A stretch of DNA of 42,688 bases from Clostridia bacterium (GCA_024404015.1 JAKSQQ010000003.1:1-42688); one strand, 5' to 3'; shown: positions 8,795 to 17,431, counted from the first letter of the stretch. Notes: a model not told the origin generated them from the letters alone. Made by a program: numbers and translations.

Positions 8795-9922
8795 ATGATT
8801 GAAAACATCAACACCGTTAATGAATTGCTGGACGCCTTCACCTTTGAGGGCGAAATGCAAAATATCAGAAGAATTGACGACGGTCACATAAACAACACCT
8901 TTGTTTTTGAATTCAACGATAACGGTAAAATCAACAGATATCTTGTTCAGGAGCTGAACACCTCCGTTTTCACAAAACCCGTTGAACTCATGGACAACAT
9001 TGTGGGAGTAACCCACTATCTGCGTGAAAAAGTAATCAAAACCGGAGGAGACCCGGACAGAGAGTGTCTCTTTGCTTATAAGGCAAAAGACGGAAAAACT
9101 TTTTACATTGACAGCGAAAACAGATTCTGGCGCTGCTTCAACTATATCTACGGGGCTCATTCCATACAGTTTGCCGACACACCCGAAACCTTCGGAAAAG
9201 CCGCAAAGGCATTCGGAAATTTTCAATGTCTTCTTGCCGATTATCCCGGTGAGACACTTGTTGAGACAATCCCGAATTTCCATAACACAAAATCAAGATT
9301 CGCCGATTTCAAAAAGGCAGTTGAAGATAATCTCTCCGGCAGAGCCGAAAGCTGCAAGAAGGAAACGGAGAAATTCCTTGCCCGTGAAAAATACTACGGT
9401 GTACTGGTTGATATGATTGACAAGGGCGAGCTTCCTGTAAGAGTGACTCACAACGACACAAAGCTCAACAATGTAATGTTTGACGACGAAACGGACGAGG
9501 GTATATGTGTAGTTGACCTTGATACGGTAATGCCCGGACTTTCCCTTTACGATTTCGGTGACAGTATACGTTTCGGTGCAAGCACTGCCTCCGAGGATGA
9601 AAAGGATTTGGATAAGGTTCATTTCAGCCTTGAATACTTCAGAGCTTATGCAGACGGATATCTTTCAACCGCAGGCAAAGCCCTTACAAAGAACGAAATT
9701 GCATATCTTCCCTTCTCATCAATGCTCATGACACTTGAATGCGGCATGAGATTTCTGGGCGATTACATAAACGGTGATATATATTTCAAGACGGAATATC
9801 CCGAGCATAATCTCGTAAGAGCCCGTACTCAAATTAAGCTTGCGGAAGAAATGGCAGAAAAAATGCCCGAAATGAAAGCAATCATTTCGGAAATCTGCAA
9901 AAAATACGGTATATCGGAATGA
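8795..9922 (+). CDS. nahK: N-acetylhexosamine 1-kinase (NahK/LnpB-type aminoglycoside phosphotransferase fold)
   Basis: A 375-residue kinase that closely matches, from memory, the bifidobacterial NahK pattern throughout: DGHINNTF near 29, the QELNTSVF segment near 52, THNDTKLNN near 218 with catalytic Asp221, the metal-binding DLDTVMPG near 241, YDFGDSIRFGASTA near 252 and a YPEHNLVRARTQIKL end. NahK phosphorylates the anomeric hydroxyl of GlcNAc or GalNAc in the lacto-N-biose/galacto-N-biose pathway, feeding UDP-HexNAc and amino-sugar metabolism. No lacto-N-biose phosphorylase lies in the window, so the HexNAc may come from the neighbouring glycosidases. The gene starts two bases after uvrA with GAAAGGAAA inside the uvrA end. 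The next gene overlaps its stop by four bases. Confidence 0.9.
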   Translation: MIENINTVNELLDAFTFEGEMQNIRRIDDGHINNTFVFEFNDNGKINRYLVQELNTSVFTKPVELMDNIVGVTHYLREKVIKTGGDPDRECLFAYKAKDGKTFYIDSENRFWRCFNYIYGAHSIQFADTPETFGKAAKAFGNFQCLLADYPGETLVETIPNFHNTKSRFADFKKAVEDNLSGRAESCKKETEKFLAREKYYGVLVDMIDKGELPVRVTHNDTKLNNVMFDDETDEGICVVDLDTVMPGLSLYDFGDSIRFGASTASEDEKDLDKVHFSLEYFRAYADGYLSTAGKALTKNEIAYLPFSSMLMTLECGMRFLGDYINGDIYFKTEYPEHNLVRARTQIKLAEEMAEKMPEMKAIISEICKKYGISE

Positions 9923-10254
9923 TTACCGAGGTAATAAGTGAAGATGAACTGCGAAGAATAATGGCCTTGTGGTTTCTTGAGCATGACAAGGGCGCGTGCA
10001 TTCCTCCCGGACACACGAAGGAGGAATATATCGAGGATTTCCGTATTCCCGACGTTCCCTTAACACACACTCAGTCAATGCCCGACCTTGACGGAAACAT
10101 AAGCACTCTGCTGAAAGGCGAAATACGGCTGAGTGACTGGGAAACAAAGCAGGGTAAAAAAGAGGAAAGATTTATCTTTTATAAAGTGCTTACCACCTTG
10201 ACGGAAAATCCCGACCTTGAGCCGATTCTTAAAGGATACATCGCAGTTACATAA
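9919..10254 (+). CDS. Uncharacterised 111-residue protein coupled to nahK
   Basis: Not recognised. The ATG overlaps the nahK stop as ATGA, a classic sign of translational coupling, and the fucosidase starts nine bases after its stop, so it is clearly a working member of the operon. The protein is soluble and mixed charge, with no signal peptide or membrane segment. The N-terminal third carries an HDKGACIPPGHTKEEY stretch with Cys and two His; the middle has HTQSMPDLDGN; the C-terminus is helical. No catalytic motif could be assigned. It may be a small regulatory or accessory subunit for hexosamine or fucose metabolism, but that rests on position only. Confidence 0.75.
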   Translation: MITEVISEDELRRIMALWFLEHDKGACIPPGHTKEEYIEDFRIPDVPLTHTQSMPDLDGNISTLLKGEIRLSDWETKQGKKEERFIFYKVLTTLTENPDLEPILKGYIAVT

Positions 10255-10263
10255 GGAGAAAAC

Positions 10264-11583
10264 ATGAAATACGAAAACAACTGGGACTCACTTATGCAGA
10301 GAAAGGTTCCCGAATGGTTTGAGGATGCGAAATTCGGCATTTTCATTCATTGGGGGCTTTACTCCGTACCCGCCTACGCGCCGAAGGGTCAGTATGCAGA
10401 ATGGTACTGGAATGCAATCAAAACGGAAAATCCCAACGAAAACCAGCAGGCGTTTATAGATTTTCACAAAAAGACCTACGGCGAAAACTTTGAGTACGCC
10501 GACTTTGTAAAGGATTTCAAGGCAGAATGCTTTGATGCGGATGAATGGGCATCAATCTTTCAGCGTGCAGGTGCAAAATACATAAATCTCGTTTCCAAGC
10601 ACCATGACGGATTTACCCTTTACAAGAGCGATTACACCCCCGGATGGAACTCCGTGGATGTGGGTCCCCACATAGATTTCTGCCGTGAATTAAAAGATGC
10701 TCTTGATAAAACAGACGTAAAATTCGGAGTGTATCATTCTGTTTACGAATGGTATCATCCCCTGTATCTCAAGGACCCCGAAGAATACGCCCTGAAGCAT
10801 CTGATTCCCATGCTCAAGGAGCTTATGGAAAAATACCAACCCGCCACATTATTTACAGACGGTGAATGGGAGCAGACAGATGAAGTCTGGCATTCCACGG
10901 AATTCCTGCAGTGGCTTTATAACGAGTCAAGCGTTAAGGATTTCATAGTACCCAATGACCGCTGGGGCAAGGGTACAAGAGGAAAGCTCGGAGGCAATTT
11001 TACATCGGAATACGGTTACATTGACGGCGGTTCATCCCCGGGAATAATGAACGTAATCGATACTTACACAAGGCCCAACGAGGAATGCAGAGGAATCGGC
11101 GGCTCATTCGGATTCAACAGAATAGAAAATCCCGACGATTATCTTTCCTCAAAAGAGCTTGTTCACATGCTGATTGATTTAGTCAGCAGAGGCAGTAACT
11201 TCCTCCTTAACGTAGGTCCCACCGCAGACGGAAGAATACCCGTAATCATGCAGCAAAAGCTTTTTGATATGGGTAACTGGCTGAAGGTCAACGGAGAAGG
11301 CATCTACGCCACGAGAAGGTACGGCTTCAGTAAAGACAAGGACATAAGATATACAAGAAGTAAGGACGGCAGCACGATTTACGCATTTCTGCTGAAATTC
11401 CCCTTTGGAGAAGTATATCTTGATGAAGTGGAATACTCGGAAAGTCTCAAATGCTCACTTCTCGGCAGCAGCGAAAATATTGAAGTCTGCGAGAAAAACG
11501 GCAAAGCATTACTGAAATTCAATCCCCTGAATCCCGATGAGCTGGAATCAGAGTATGCATACTGTTTCAAAATTGAAAAGTAA
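10264..11583 (+). CDS. Alpha-L-fucosidase, GH29 family (intracellular)
   Basis: A 439-residue retaining alpha-fucosidase. The catalytic TIM barrel opens with WFEDAKFGIFIHWGLYS (residues 18-34), continues with SKHHDGFTLY (111-120) and FTDGEW (197-202), where Asp199 is the expected nucleophile, and closes with LLNVGPTADG near 320. A small beta domain follows. There is no signal peptide, so it should act on fucosylated oligosaccharides after import. AAGGAG stands before the ATG. It sits between the NahK pair and an anchored metallophosphatase, fitting salvage of mucin- or milk-type glycans. The acid/base Glu of GH29 is poorly conserved and was not assigned. Confidence 0.95.
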   Translation: MKYENNWDSLMQRKVPEWFEDAKFGIFIHWGLYSVPAYAPKGQYAEWYWNAIKTENPNENQQAFIDFHKKTYGENFEYADFVKDFKAECFDADEWASIFQRAGAKYINLVSKHHDGFTLYKSDYTPGWNSVDVGPHIDFCRELKDALDKTDVKFGVYHSVYEWYHPLYLKDPEEYALKHLIPMLKELMEKYQPATLFTDGEWEQTDEVWHSTEFLQWLYNESSVKDFIVPNDRWGKGTRGKLGGNFTSEYGYIDGGSSPGIMNVIDTYTRPNEECRGIGGSFGFNRIENPDDYLSSKELVHMLIDLVSRGSNFLLNVGPTADGRIPVIMQQKLFDMGNWLKVNGEGIYATRRYGFSKDKDIRYTRSKDGSTIYAFLLKFPFGEVYLDEVEYSESLKCSLLGSSENIEVCEKNGKALLKFNPLNPDELESEYAYCFKIEK

Positions 11584-11595
11584 GGAGAGAATACA

Positions 11596-12918
11596 ATGAA
11601 AGAAAAAGTTAATGAAGAAGTATTGAACGAAAAACAGCAGCTTAAGCTTGAGAAGAAAAAGAAGAGAAGAAAAATCGGCCGCAGAATACTGCTGGGAATA
11701 ATTGCCGTCATCGCACTTTTCATAGCAATTATATCCCTTATAACAGCTCTCGGAAACAAGAGCAATCTCAAGAAAATTGCCACAATCGAAAAAGTAAAAT
11801 ATGAAAATCAGCTCGTTCCCGAAAAGGACGAAAAAGGCAACTGGACTTTTACCTCTGACGAAGACCTTAAAGTAATTCAGCTTACAGATATTCATATCGG
11901 TGCCGGTTGGCTTTCCCTCAAAAAAGACCTTATGGCAATCAACGCAGTTGCCACTATGCTTACGGCAGAAAAGCCCGACCTGGTAATCGTTACCGGTGAC
12001 ATTGCTTATCCTGTTCCCTTCCAGGCAGGTACAATGAACAACAAATCGGCGGCAAAAATATTTGCCGACCTGATGGAACAGCTTGGCGTTTACTGGACAC
12101 TGGGTTACGGTAACCACGATACCGAAGCATACAGCAGATATACAAGAGAAGAAATTTCCGATTTCTACGGCAGCGGTGCATACAAATATTGTCTCTTCCG
12201 GAAGGGACCCGATGACGTTGACGGCTACGGAAACCAGGTAATAAACATTAAAAAGACAAACAATATCATTACGCAGTCCCTCTATATCCTTGACAGCCAT
12301 TCATACACCGGCGGTGATATTTTCGGTATTTTCTGGAAATACGACAACATTCATCAGAATCAGGTCAACTGGTACATCAAGAACGTAAAGGCATATAATG
12401 AAATCAATAAGAAGACGGCCGAAGAGCTTGGGCTTATTGACTTTGACCCCGCAATCAGATCCTCCATGTTCTTCCACATTCCCCTTGTTGAAATGAAGGA
12501 TGCAATAACCGAATACGCAAACAACGATTTTAAGGATACGGATAACGTTGAATTCATTTACGGTGCCGCAGGTGAAAGCGGAAAGGTAGTTTTCTGCGGA
12601 ATCGGTGAAGACACAATGTTTGAAACCATCAGAGAGCTTGGCTCAACAAAGGCAATCTTCAACGGTCACGATCATCTTAACACTCTTTCACTTAAATATA
12701 AGGGAATTCAGCTCACCTACGGTATGAGCATTGATTACCTTGCATATATCGGCATTTCCGAAAAAGGATTCCAGCGCGGATGTACTGTAATCACCTATAA
12801 GCCCGACGGAAGCTATGAAATCACTCCCGAAAACTACTATCAGGATAAATACGTTCCCATTTTTGAAAGAGAAAAAGTAACCATGGATAAACCCACAATG
12901 GTTGTTCCCGAGCAGTAA
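11596..12918 (+). CDS. Membrane-anchored calcineurin-like metallophosphatase
   Basis: A 440-residue protein with a lysine-rich cytosolic tail (to about residue 30), one membrane helix (31-53) and an extracytoplasmic phosphoesterase domain. Metal-site motifs appear in order: TDIHIG with Asp98 and His100, VTGDI, GNHDTEAY, the FFHIP histidine and FNGHDHLN. All ligands of the two-metal centre are therefore present. The layout resembles the Dcr2/PAP16-like branch of the superfamily. The charge pattern predicts an outward-facing catalytic domain. It lies 12 bp after the fucosidase and 21 bp before GH30, so it may remove phosphate from glycans or other ligands outside the cell. That role is inferred from position only. 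Confidence 0.85.
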   Translation: MKEKVNEEVLNEKQQLKLEKKKKRRKIGRRILLGIIAVIALFIAIISLITALGNKSNLKKIATIEKVKYENQLVPEKDEKGNWTFTSDEDLKVIQLTDIHIGAGWLSLKKDLMAINAVATMLTAEKPDLVIVTGDIAYPVPFQAGTMNNKSAAKIFADLMEQLGVYWTLGYGNHDTEAYSRYTREEISDFYGSGAYKYCLFRKGPDDVDGYGNQVINIKKTNNIITQSLYILDSHSYTGGDIFGIFWKYDNIHQNQVNWYIKNVKAYNEINKKTAEELGLIDFDPAIRSSMFFHIPLVEMKDAITEYANNDFKDTDNVEFIYGAAGESGKVVFCGIGEDTMFETIRELGSTKAIFNGHDHLNTLSLKYKGIQLTYGMSIDYLAYIGISEKGFQRGCTVITYKPDGSYEITPENYYQDKYVPIFEREKVTMDKPTMVVPEQ

Positions 12919-12939
12919 AAACATCAGGAAGGTGTAATT

Positions 12940-14304
12940 ATGAGTAATCTTGTAATTAATCCTCAGAACAGACATCAGACCTTTGATAAATTCGGCGCAA
13001 GCGGTGCCTGGTGGGCACAGGTTGTAGGCGGATGGGACGAAATTGACGAGAAATCCGGAATGCCGAAAAACGAAAGAATTGCCCAGCTCCTATTTGACAA
13101 GGACGAGGGCTTAGGCATCCGCATTTACAGATACAATTTAGGCGGCGGCTCCGCCCACAGCGGCAAAGGCGACATTCCGATGCAATGCAGAAGAACGGAA
13201 AGCTATGACGTAAGCAACATCGACTACGACTGGTCAAGGGATAAAAATGCCGTCAACATGATGAAGCTTGCCTGCAAATACGGTGCCGACGAGGTTATAT
13301 TCTTTGTAAATTCCCCCATTGAACGCCTTACAAAAAACGGAAAGACGCATCAGGACAGGGCGTTTCAATGCAATCTTTCACCCGATAATTACGAAAGATT
13401 CGCAAGATACTGCCTTGACTGTGTTGAGCATTTTCTGGGCGAAGGTATTCCCATTAAGTATCTGTCCCCCGTTAATGAGCCGGTATGGAAATGGACCGGA
13501 GGTCAGGAGGGCTGTCATTACAGACCCACTCAGGTCTGGAATCTTTTCAGAGTATTCTGCGATGAGATGGACAAGAGACCCATGCTGAAGGATTTAATGC
13601 TCTCGGGCGCGGAGAACGGTGATATCAGATATTTTAACAAGACATATTGCCGTTTACTGCTTGATGACGTTAAAATCCGCAGAAGAATGGATTCAGTTGA
13701 TACACATTCATATTTTCTCACTCCGGACTATGCAATTCTGAAATCAACCATCGGTGACAGAATCGCATTTATGAAGAGATACAAGCAGTTTATGGATAAG
13801 CACTATCCCGACATTTCCCTTAAAACAAGTGAATGGTGTCACATGAAAGGCGGCAGGGATTTCGGCATGAAATCAGCACTTGAACAGACGAAGGTAATGA
13901 TGGAGGATATGAAATATCTTGACGTGACCTCCTGGCAATTATGGATCGCTCTTTCAAACGTGGATTACTGTGACGGTCTGATTTACGAATTTGACGAGCC
14001 GAGAGCATTCCGCATGACAAAAAGATACTATGCTTTCGGTAATTTCTCAAAATTCATAGAACCGGGCATGGTAAGAATTGATTCCGATGCAGGCGAGGAG
14101 CTGGACTCCGTCTGCTTTGAGAATGATGAAAAGACCGTAGTTGTGGTTTCCAACAGATTCAAGGAAGTCAAAAAACTTGATATTCCCTTTGAAGATGCGG
14201 AAATATATCTCACCTCGGAGAAATTCGACCTTGAAAAGCAAACCTATACAAAGGAACTGTTTATGCCCGCAAGAAGCGTTGCAACAATAGTCGTAAAGAA
14301 ATAA
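12940..14304 (+). CDS. GH30-family glycoside hydrolase (no signal peptide)
   Basis: A 454-residue GH30-type enzyme. The start QTFDKFGASGAWW (residues 13-25) is the family opening, SPVNEPVWKW holds the expected acid/base Glu180, and KTSEWCHM holds the nucleophile Glu298. A C-terminal beta domain (about 370-454) matches the side domain of GH30. Members cleave beta-1,6-galactan, beta-1,6-glucan, xylan or glucosylceramide. The FGASGAWW opening is most reminiscent of the endo-beta-1,6-galactanase branch, but the subfamily cannot be fixed by eye. With no signal peptide it acts on imported oligosaccharides. It is the last gene of the uvrB run, followed by a strong hairpin. AGGAAGGTG precedes the ATG. 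Confidence 0.85.
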   Translation: MSNLVINPQNRHQTFDKFGASGAWWAQVVGGWDEIDEKSGMPKNERIAQLLFDKDEGLGIRIYRYNLGGGSAHSGKGDIPMQCRRTESYDVSNIDYDWSRDKNAVNMMKLACKYGADEVIFFVNSPIERLTKNGKTHQDRAFQCNLSPDNYERFARYCLDCVEHFLGEGIPIKYLSPVNEPVWKWTGGQEGCHYRPTQVWNLFRVFCDEMDKRPMLKDLMLSGAENGDIRYFNKTYCRLLLDDVKIRRRMDSVDTHSYFLTPDYAILKSTIGDRIAFMKRYKQFMDKHYPDISLKTSEWCHMKGGRDFGMKSALEQTKVMMEDMKYLDVTSWQLWIALSNVDYCDGLIYEFDEPRAFRMTKRYYAFGNFSKFIEPGMVRIDSDAGEELDSVCFENDEKTVVVVSNRFKEVKKLDIPFEDAEIYLTSEKFDLEKQTYTKELFMPARSVATIVVKK

Positions 14305-14314
14305 AAAAACAAGG

Positions 14315-14345
14315 CCCGCTGATTTGAACAAAGCAAATCAGCGGG
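14315..14345. terminator. Bidirectional intrinsic terminator, 12-bp perfect stem
   Basis: CCCGCTGATTTG (14315-14326) pairs exactly with CAAATCAGCGGG (14334-14345). On the minus strand a run of T follows a few bases later; on the plus strand a weaker T-rich stretch follows. It separates GH30 from the convergent LCAT-like hydrolase gene. Confidence 0.88.
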
Positions 14346-14361
14346 TATTATTATGCCAAAA

Positions 14362-15885
14362 TTATTTGAATCTGAAAAAACCGGGAATCGTAACGGTGAA
14401 AAATTCAATTATCATCTTTACGAAGTTGAGAAGTGAGGGTGCTTCCTTAAAGCGTTCAGCCATTGTCTGAATACCCTTTACGGGTGTCAGAGTTTCGGCG
14501 TGGTCATCGTTTTTGAGGAACTGAGGATATTTTTCATTTGAAAATACGGTTAACTGTTCATCACTCTGAAGAAGCGTATTATAAAATTCATCAATGGCTT
14601 TCTGTCCGTTGCAATGAAGCCAGCCCTTATTGAACCAGGTGCAGTCGGGAAGAGCGCAGGTTGACGCATCAATGCACTTATCGGGAGACACGTATTTTTT
14701 ATCTTCAAGAGATGAAATATATTCATCTTCAAGAACGCTTCCGTCGTCGGCGCAGGTAGCACCCAGGGAGGCGTATTTTGTATCTACGGTACCGTCTGAC
14801 GTATTGTGCCATGCGGTAACAAGAGGAGTTCTCTGAACGTCATATCCGCAGAATATGTATACTCTTACGCCGTCAGCCATTGCCTTTTGAAGATTATCCG
14901 CAACATTTGACTGGGCAGTTCTGTAACGGGCAATCTGTTCATAAAGACCGCTTGATTTATCAATTTTCATGAAGGAAAGAGCGCCTTCATAATATTCGGC
15001 GGGAACGAAAGCCCAGATGCCGGGCATTGAGCCGAAAATCGGGATAAGACATTCGTCAAATACTCTGTCTCCCAAATTTTCAACAAGCTTATTACCGAGA
15101 TTTATGATTCCGTCCCACACACCCGTAACACGGAACGCTTCTGTAAGGGAATAGAGAAGCGCCTGAAGGAAGTCGCCGCCGTCAAGATAGGGAAGCGCAT
15201 CCTGAGCATACTGTCGGAGTGAGTCTGCATTAAGCTCAACAAGTCCGTTGAAAAGCTCACCTGCAACGGCAGTACCCCAAAGGGGACAGCACTGACAAAT
15301 TATTTTTTCAACATCGGACCGGCCGTATTCTTCAAGATATGCGGCAAGAACTACACCGCCCATTGAGGATGCTTTCAGCTGAACCTTACTGTGTTTTGTA
15401 AGGCACTTTACCTGCTGAATCACCTCATTGAGGCGTTCCGCATGAATATAAGGATCAAGACGGAAATCATAATTGAAATAAAACGAATGATTTATTCCGT
15501 GATTGCCGTCTGAGGGAACGTTAAGACCCTCAACGGTTACATTACTCTTTGAATTGCCGTCGTTATCAAGAGCAAGGTCTCCGAAGCTGTCATTGACGAA
15601 TTTAATGAGAGCATCACCGAATTCATCGGGATTATTCAACAGGGCACCTTTGACAAGTCCGCCCAGCTCATTTTTCGCATTTGAAAGAAAAAAGCCCGTA
15701 TCGGTTTTCCAGAGTTTCTGTTCATTTTCGGTACCTGCATCTCTGACAATATCCGCACAGCCGAGAGGTCCTACGTAAATGAGGGGAGAAAAACCGCAGC
15801 TGCATTCCTCTTCAGCAGCAAGGGCGGGAAGTACAATCATGGAAACAAGCACCAATGAAAGTAATAAGGAAATAACCTTTTTCAT
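14362..15885 (-). CDS. Secreted LCAT-like alpha/beta hydrolase, paralogue 1 (Ser nucleophile)
   Basis: A 507-residue exported protein. The N-terminus is a standard signal peptide with cleavage expected after PALA (about residue 23). The mature part has the pattern of lecithin:cholesterol acyltransferase-like alpha/beta hydrolases: PLIYVGPLGC near residue 35, a FNYDFRLDP strand, and a nucleophile elbow KASSMGG with Ser174 in a loosened GxSxG box. A late segment KYVSPDKCIDAST...TWFNKGWLHC probably supplies the catalytic His. The C-terminus is hydrophobic and aromatic and may hold it at the membrane. Two diverged relatives lie at 20495 and 32802. Substrate unknown; lipids or acylated glycans are possible. 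It has its own promoter downstream of the sialate O-acetylesterase. Confidence 0.78.
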   Translation of the reverse strand: MKKVISLLLSLVLVSMIVLPALAAEEECSCGFSPLIYVGPLGCADIVRDAGTENEQKLWKTDTGFFLSNAKNELGGLVKGALLNNPDEFGDALIKFVNDSFGDLALDNDGNSKSNVTVEGLNVPSDGNHGINHSFYFNYDFRLDPYIHAERLNEVIQQVKCLTKHSKVQLKASSMGGVVLAAYLEEYGRSDVEKIICQCCPLWGTAVAGELFNGLVELNADSLRQYAQDALPYLDGGDFLQALLYSLTEAFRVTGVWDGIINLGNKLVENLGDRVFDECLIPIFGSMPGIWAFVPAEYYEGALSFMKIDKSSGLYEQIARYRTAQSNVADNLQKAMADGVRVYIFCGYDVQRTPLVTAWHNTSDGTVDTKYASLGATCADDGSVLEDEYISSLEDKKYVSPDKCIDASTCALPDCTWFNKGWLHCNGQKAIDEFYNTLLQSDEQLTVFSNEKYPQFLKNDDHAETLTPVKGIQTMAERFKEAPSLLNFVKMIIEFFTVTIPGFFRFK

Positions 15886-15911
15886 TTTATCATCTCCGTT
15901 TCGTTTTCATA

Positions 15912-15940
15912 ATAATATCATACACGGTGCAGATTATCAA
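15912..15940 (-). promoter_or_regulatory. Sigma-A promoter of LCAT-like paralogue 1
   Basis: Minus strand -35 TTGATA (15935-15940) and -10 TATTAT (15912-15917) with a 17-bp spacer, 26 bp before the ATG. No terminator was seen between it and the upstream esterase gene, so read-through is also possible. Confidence 0.62.
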
Positions 15941-15959
15941 CACACGTTTTGCCTGTCTT

Positions 15960-17282
15960 TTATTTGATTTCAAGCATATAGCAAGAAGTGACGGGCATAC
16001 CGTAAATATCACGCACCGTAAATTCGCTTCCTTCCTTTTTCCAGTAAGCGTGAAAATATGCTTTGCCGGATATTTCACGTTCGGCAAGGACTTCAAGTCC
16101 TCCGTCACGGGCAGATACGCTGATACATTCCATCATACCCTTTTCGTCTTCAATATTAAGACCGCAGGGATTGTCATCCATGGTTTTAAGCACCTGACAA
16201 CCGGTAACGGCGACAAAGATTTTATTACCGTCAAGCTTTTCAGCGGAAGTAATTACGGGTGCGGAATAGCCCGGAAGCTTGTAATACATCTTAAGCAGAG
16301 CGCTTGCCATTCTTTCGCCGATGATTACAGACGCACCGCTCGTATTATGTATTCCGTCGCAGACGGGAAGGTCATTTGTGGTAACGATACAGACATCCTT
16401 CAAAGTAAGTGCCGCTCTGCGCTGGGCATCCCTTACGGCACCCCAGCATTTGCCGTTATCATTCTCACGGTATGCATGACGGTTAAGCTGACAGGTTACT
16501 ATCGGGAAATCACCGAATCTGTTTCGCCAGAGCCGCACCGCTTCGCAGAATTTATCGTAATAGGTAAAGCATTCCTCTTCATTTGTTTCATTGCATCCCT
16601 GGTACCATATCATACCCGAAAATCCGCCGACCTCTGCGGCTTTATCAACCATTGAATTATAGAGGAAGGGTTCTTTTTCCGCAGGATTCCAGCTTTCAAG
16701 AGACGAGCCGCCGAGGCAGGCGGAAACAAGTCCGACGGGGACACCGAGCGCCTTTTTCATGGCTTTGGCAAAGGAAAGACCGGGTGAAGTGCCCGAAGCA
16801 CCGTCATTATTGGGATATATGGGATTTATTGAAGTACAAAGCGGATGTGCCGCAATCCCCCATTTACCGCTGTTGTCAAAAAGATGAACACCCATTTCGG
16901 GAGGGTCATAGGCAGGGTCTCTGCCGTAGCCGGACATATTGCTCTGACCTGCCATGACAAAAATCTCACCTACGCCCACATGATGAACGCAGCCAACATA
17001 AGGTGCCCAATCGTAATTATTATTTACGGGATTAAATTCACCGTTTGTCTGACGGGCTTCCAAACGGTAAAGTCCACCTGCGGGAATGTAAAGCTCCACG
17101 GAAAAGATACCGTCCTCTGCCTTACATTCAGTCCAGGGAATAACCATAACGTTATTATCCTCATGCACTACTCTCGCTATAACAAGATTGCCGTTTGACG
17201 GATTTATTTTACCCGTGAATACGCATTTACCGAAGCCGTCGGAATTACGCCGTATTATCATATAATCGCAAACCGTTCTCAT
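15960..17282 (-). CDS. Sialate O-acetylesterase-family SGNH hydrolase (cytosolic)
   Basis: A 440-residue SASA-family esterase. The block I serine is in MAGQSNMSG (Ser114), the oxyanion and Asn blocks appear as SACLGGSSLESW and WYQGCNETNEE, and the DGIHNTSG block holds the catalytic Asp-x-x-His. An N-terminal beta domain (about 1-100) precedes the catalytic part, as in family members that act on O-acetylated sialic acids or acetylated xylo-oligosaccharides. There is no signal peptide. The ATG at 17280 has no nearby Shine-Dalgarno site; see the leader feature. An alternative start is Met8. It is divergent from the two sugar symporters, which may import its substrate. Sialic acid specificity is not proven by sequence. 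Confidence 0.85.
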   Translation of the reverse strand: MRTVCDYMIIRRNSDGFGKCVFTGKINPSNGNLVIARVVHEDNNVMVIPWTECKAEDGIFSVELYIPAGGLYRLEARQTNGEFNPVNNNYDWAPYVGCVHHVGVGEIFVMAGQSNMSGYGRDPAYDPPEMGVHLFDNSGKWGIAAHPLCTSINPIYPNNDGASGTSPGLSFAKAMKKALGVPVGLVSACLGGSSLESWNPAEKEPFLYNSMVDKAAEVGGFSGMIWYQGCNETNEEECFTYYDKFCEAVRLWRNRFGDFPIVTCQLNRHAYRENDNGKCWGAVRDAQRRAALTLKDVCIVTTNDLPVCDGIHNTSGASVIIGERMASALLKMYYKLPGYSAPVITSAEKLDGNKIFVAVTGCQVLKTMDDNPCGLNIEDEKGMMECISVSARDGGLEVLAEREISGKAYFHAYWKKEGSEFTVRDIYGMPVTSCYMLEIK

Positions 17283-17345
17283 AACACACGTATAATTAAA
17301 ACCATCTTGAAAGGGGTGGTTTTAATTATTTCTCCTTTCTGAAAA
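17283..17345 (-). promoter_or_regulatory. Leader of the esterase gene: hairpin between a strong Shine-Dalgarno site and the ATG
   Basis: On the minus strand a near-ideal ribosome site AGAAAGGAG (17332-17340) lies about 50 bases before the esterase ATG. Between them an 11-bp perfect inverted repeat, AATTAAAACCA with TGGTTTTAATT (17294-17304 and 17317-17327), leaves a 12-base loop. If the hairpin forms, the Shine-Dalgarno site comes within roughly 15 bases of the ATG. The same repeat could instead be an operator for a sugar-responsive repressor. Confidence 0.5.
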
Positions 17346-17402
17346 ATTATTAAAACCTCTTGACTTTTTATAGTCAGTGACCTCCGCATATTATCCTAAT
17401 CA

Positions 17403-17431
17403 ATTATAGCAACCCCCGTGAAGTAATTCAA
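17403..17431 (-). promoter_or_regulatory. Sigma-A promoter of the sialate O-acetylesterase gene
   Basis: Minus strand -35 TTGAAT (17426-17431) and -10 TATAAT (17403-17408), 17-bp spacer. It implies a leader of roughly 115 nt containing the inverted repeat at 17294-17327. Confidence 0.6.

Noticed and set aside
9919..10254. Spurious overlap frame at the nahK end
   Set aside because: The spurious reading itself was rejected: the ATGA coupling, filled gap to the fucosidase and normal protein composition argue for a real gene, so it is kept as a CDS.
11548..12300. A 250-codon minus-strand frame
   Set aside because: Antisense to the metallophosphatase, rich in Cys/Val/Phe as expected from reverse reading, with no start signal.
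15927..16655. A 242-codon open frame on the plus strand
   Set aside because: It lies wholly opposite the sialate O-acetylesterase gene, whose catalytic blocks are in order; no ribosome site or protein pattern supports the plus-strand reading.
17283..17328. A 15-codon leader peptide starting at ATT after AGAAAGGAG and ending over the esterase ATG
   Set aside because: Spacing and stop-start overlap are attractive, but ATT starts are very rare; kept only as an alternative to the hairpin explanation.
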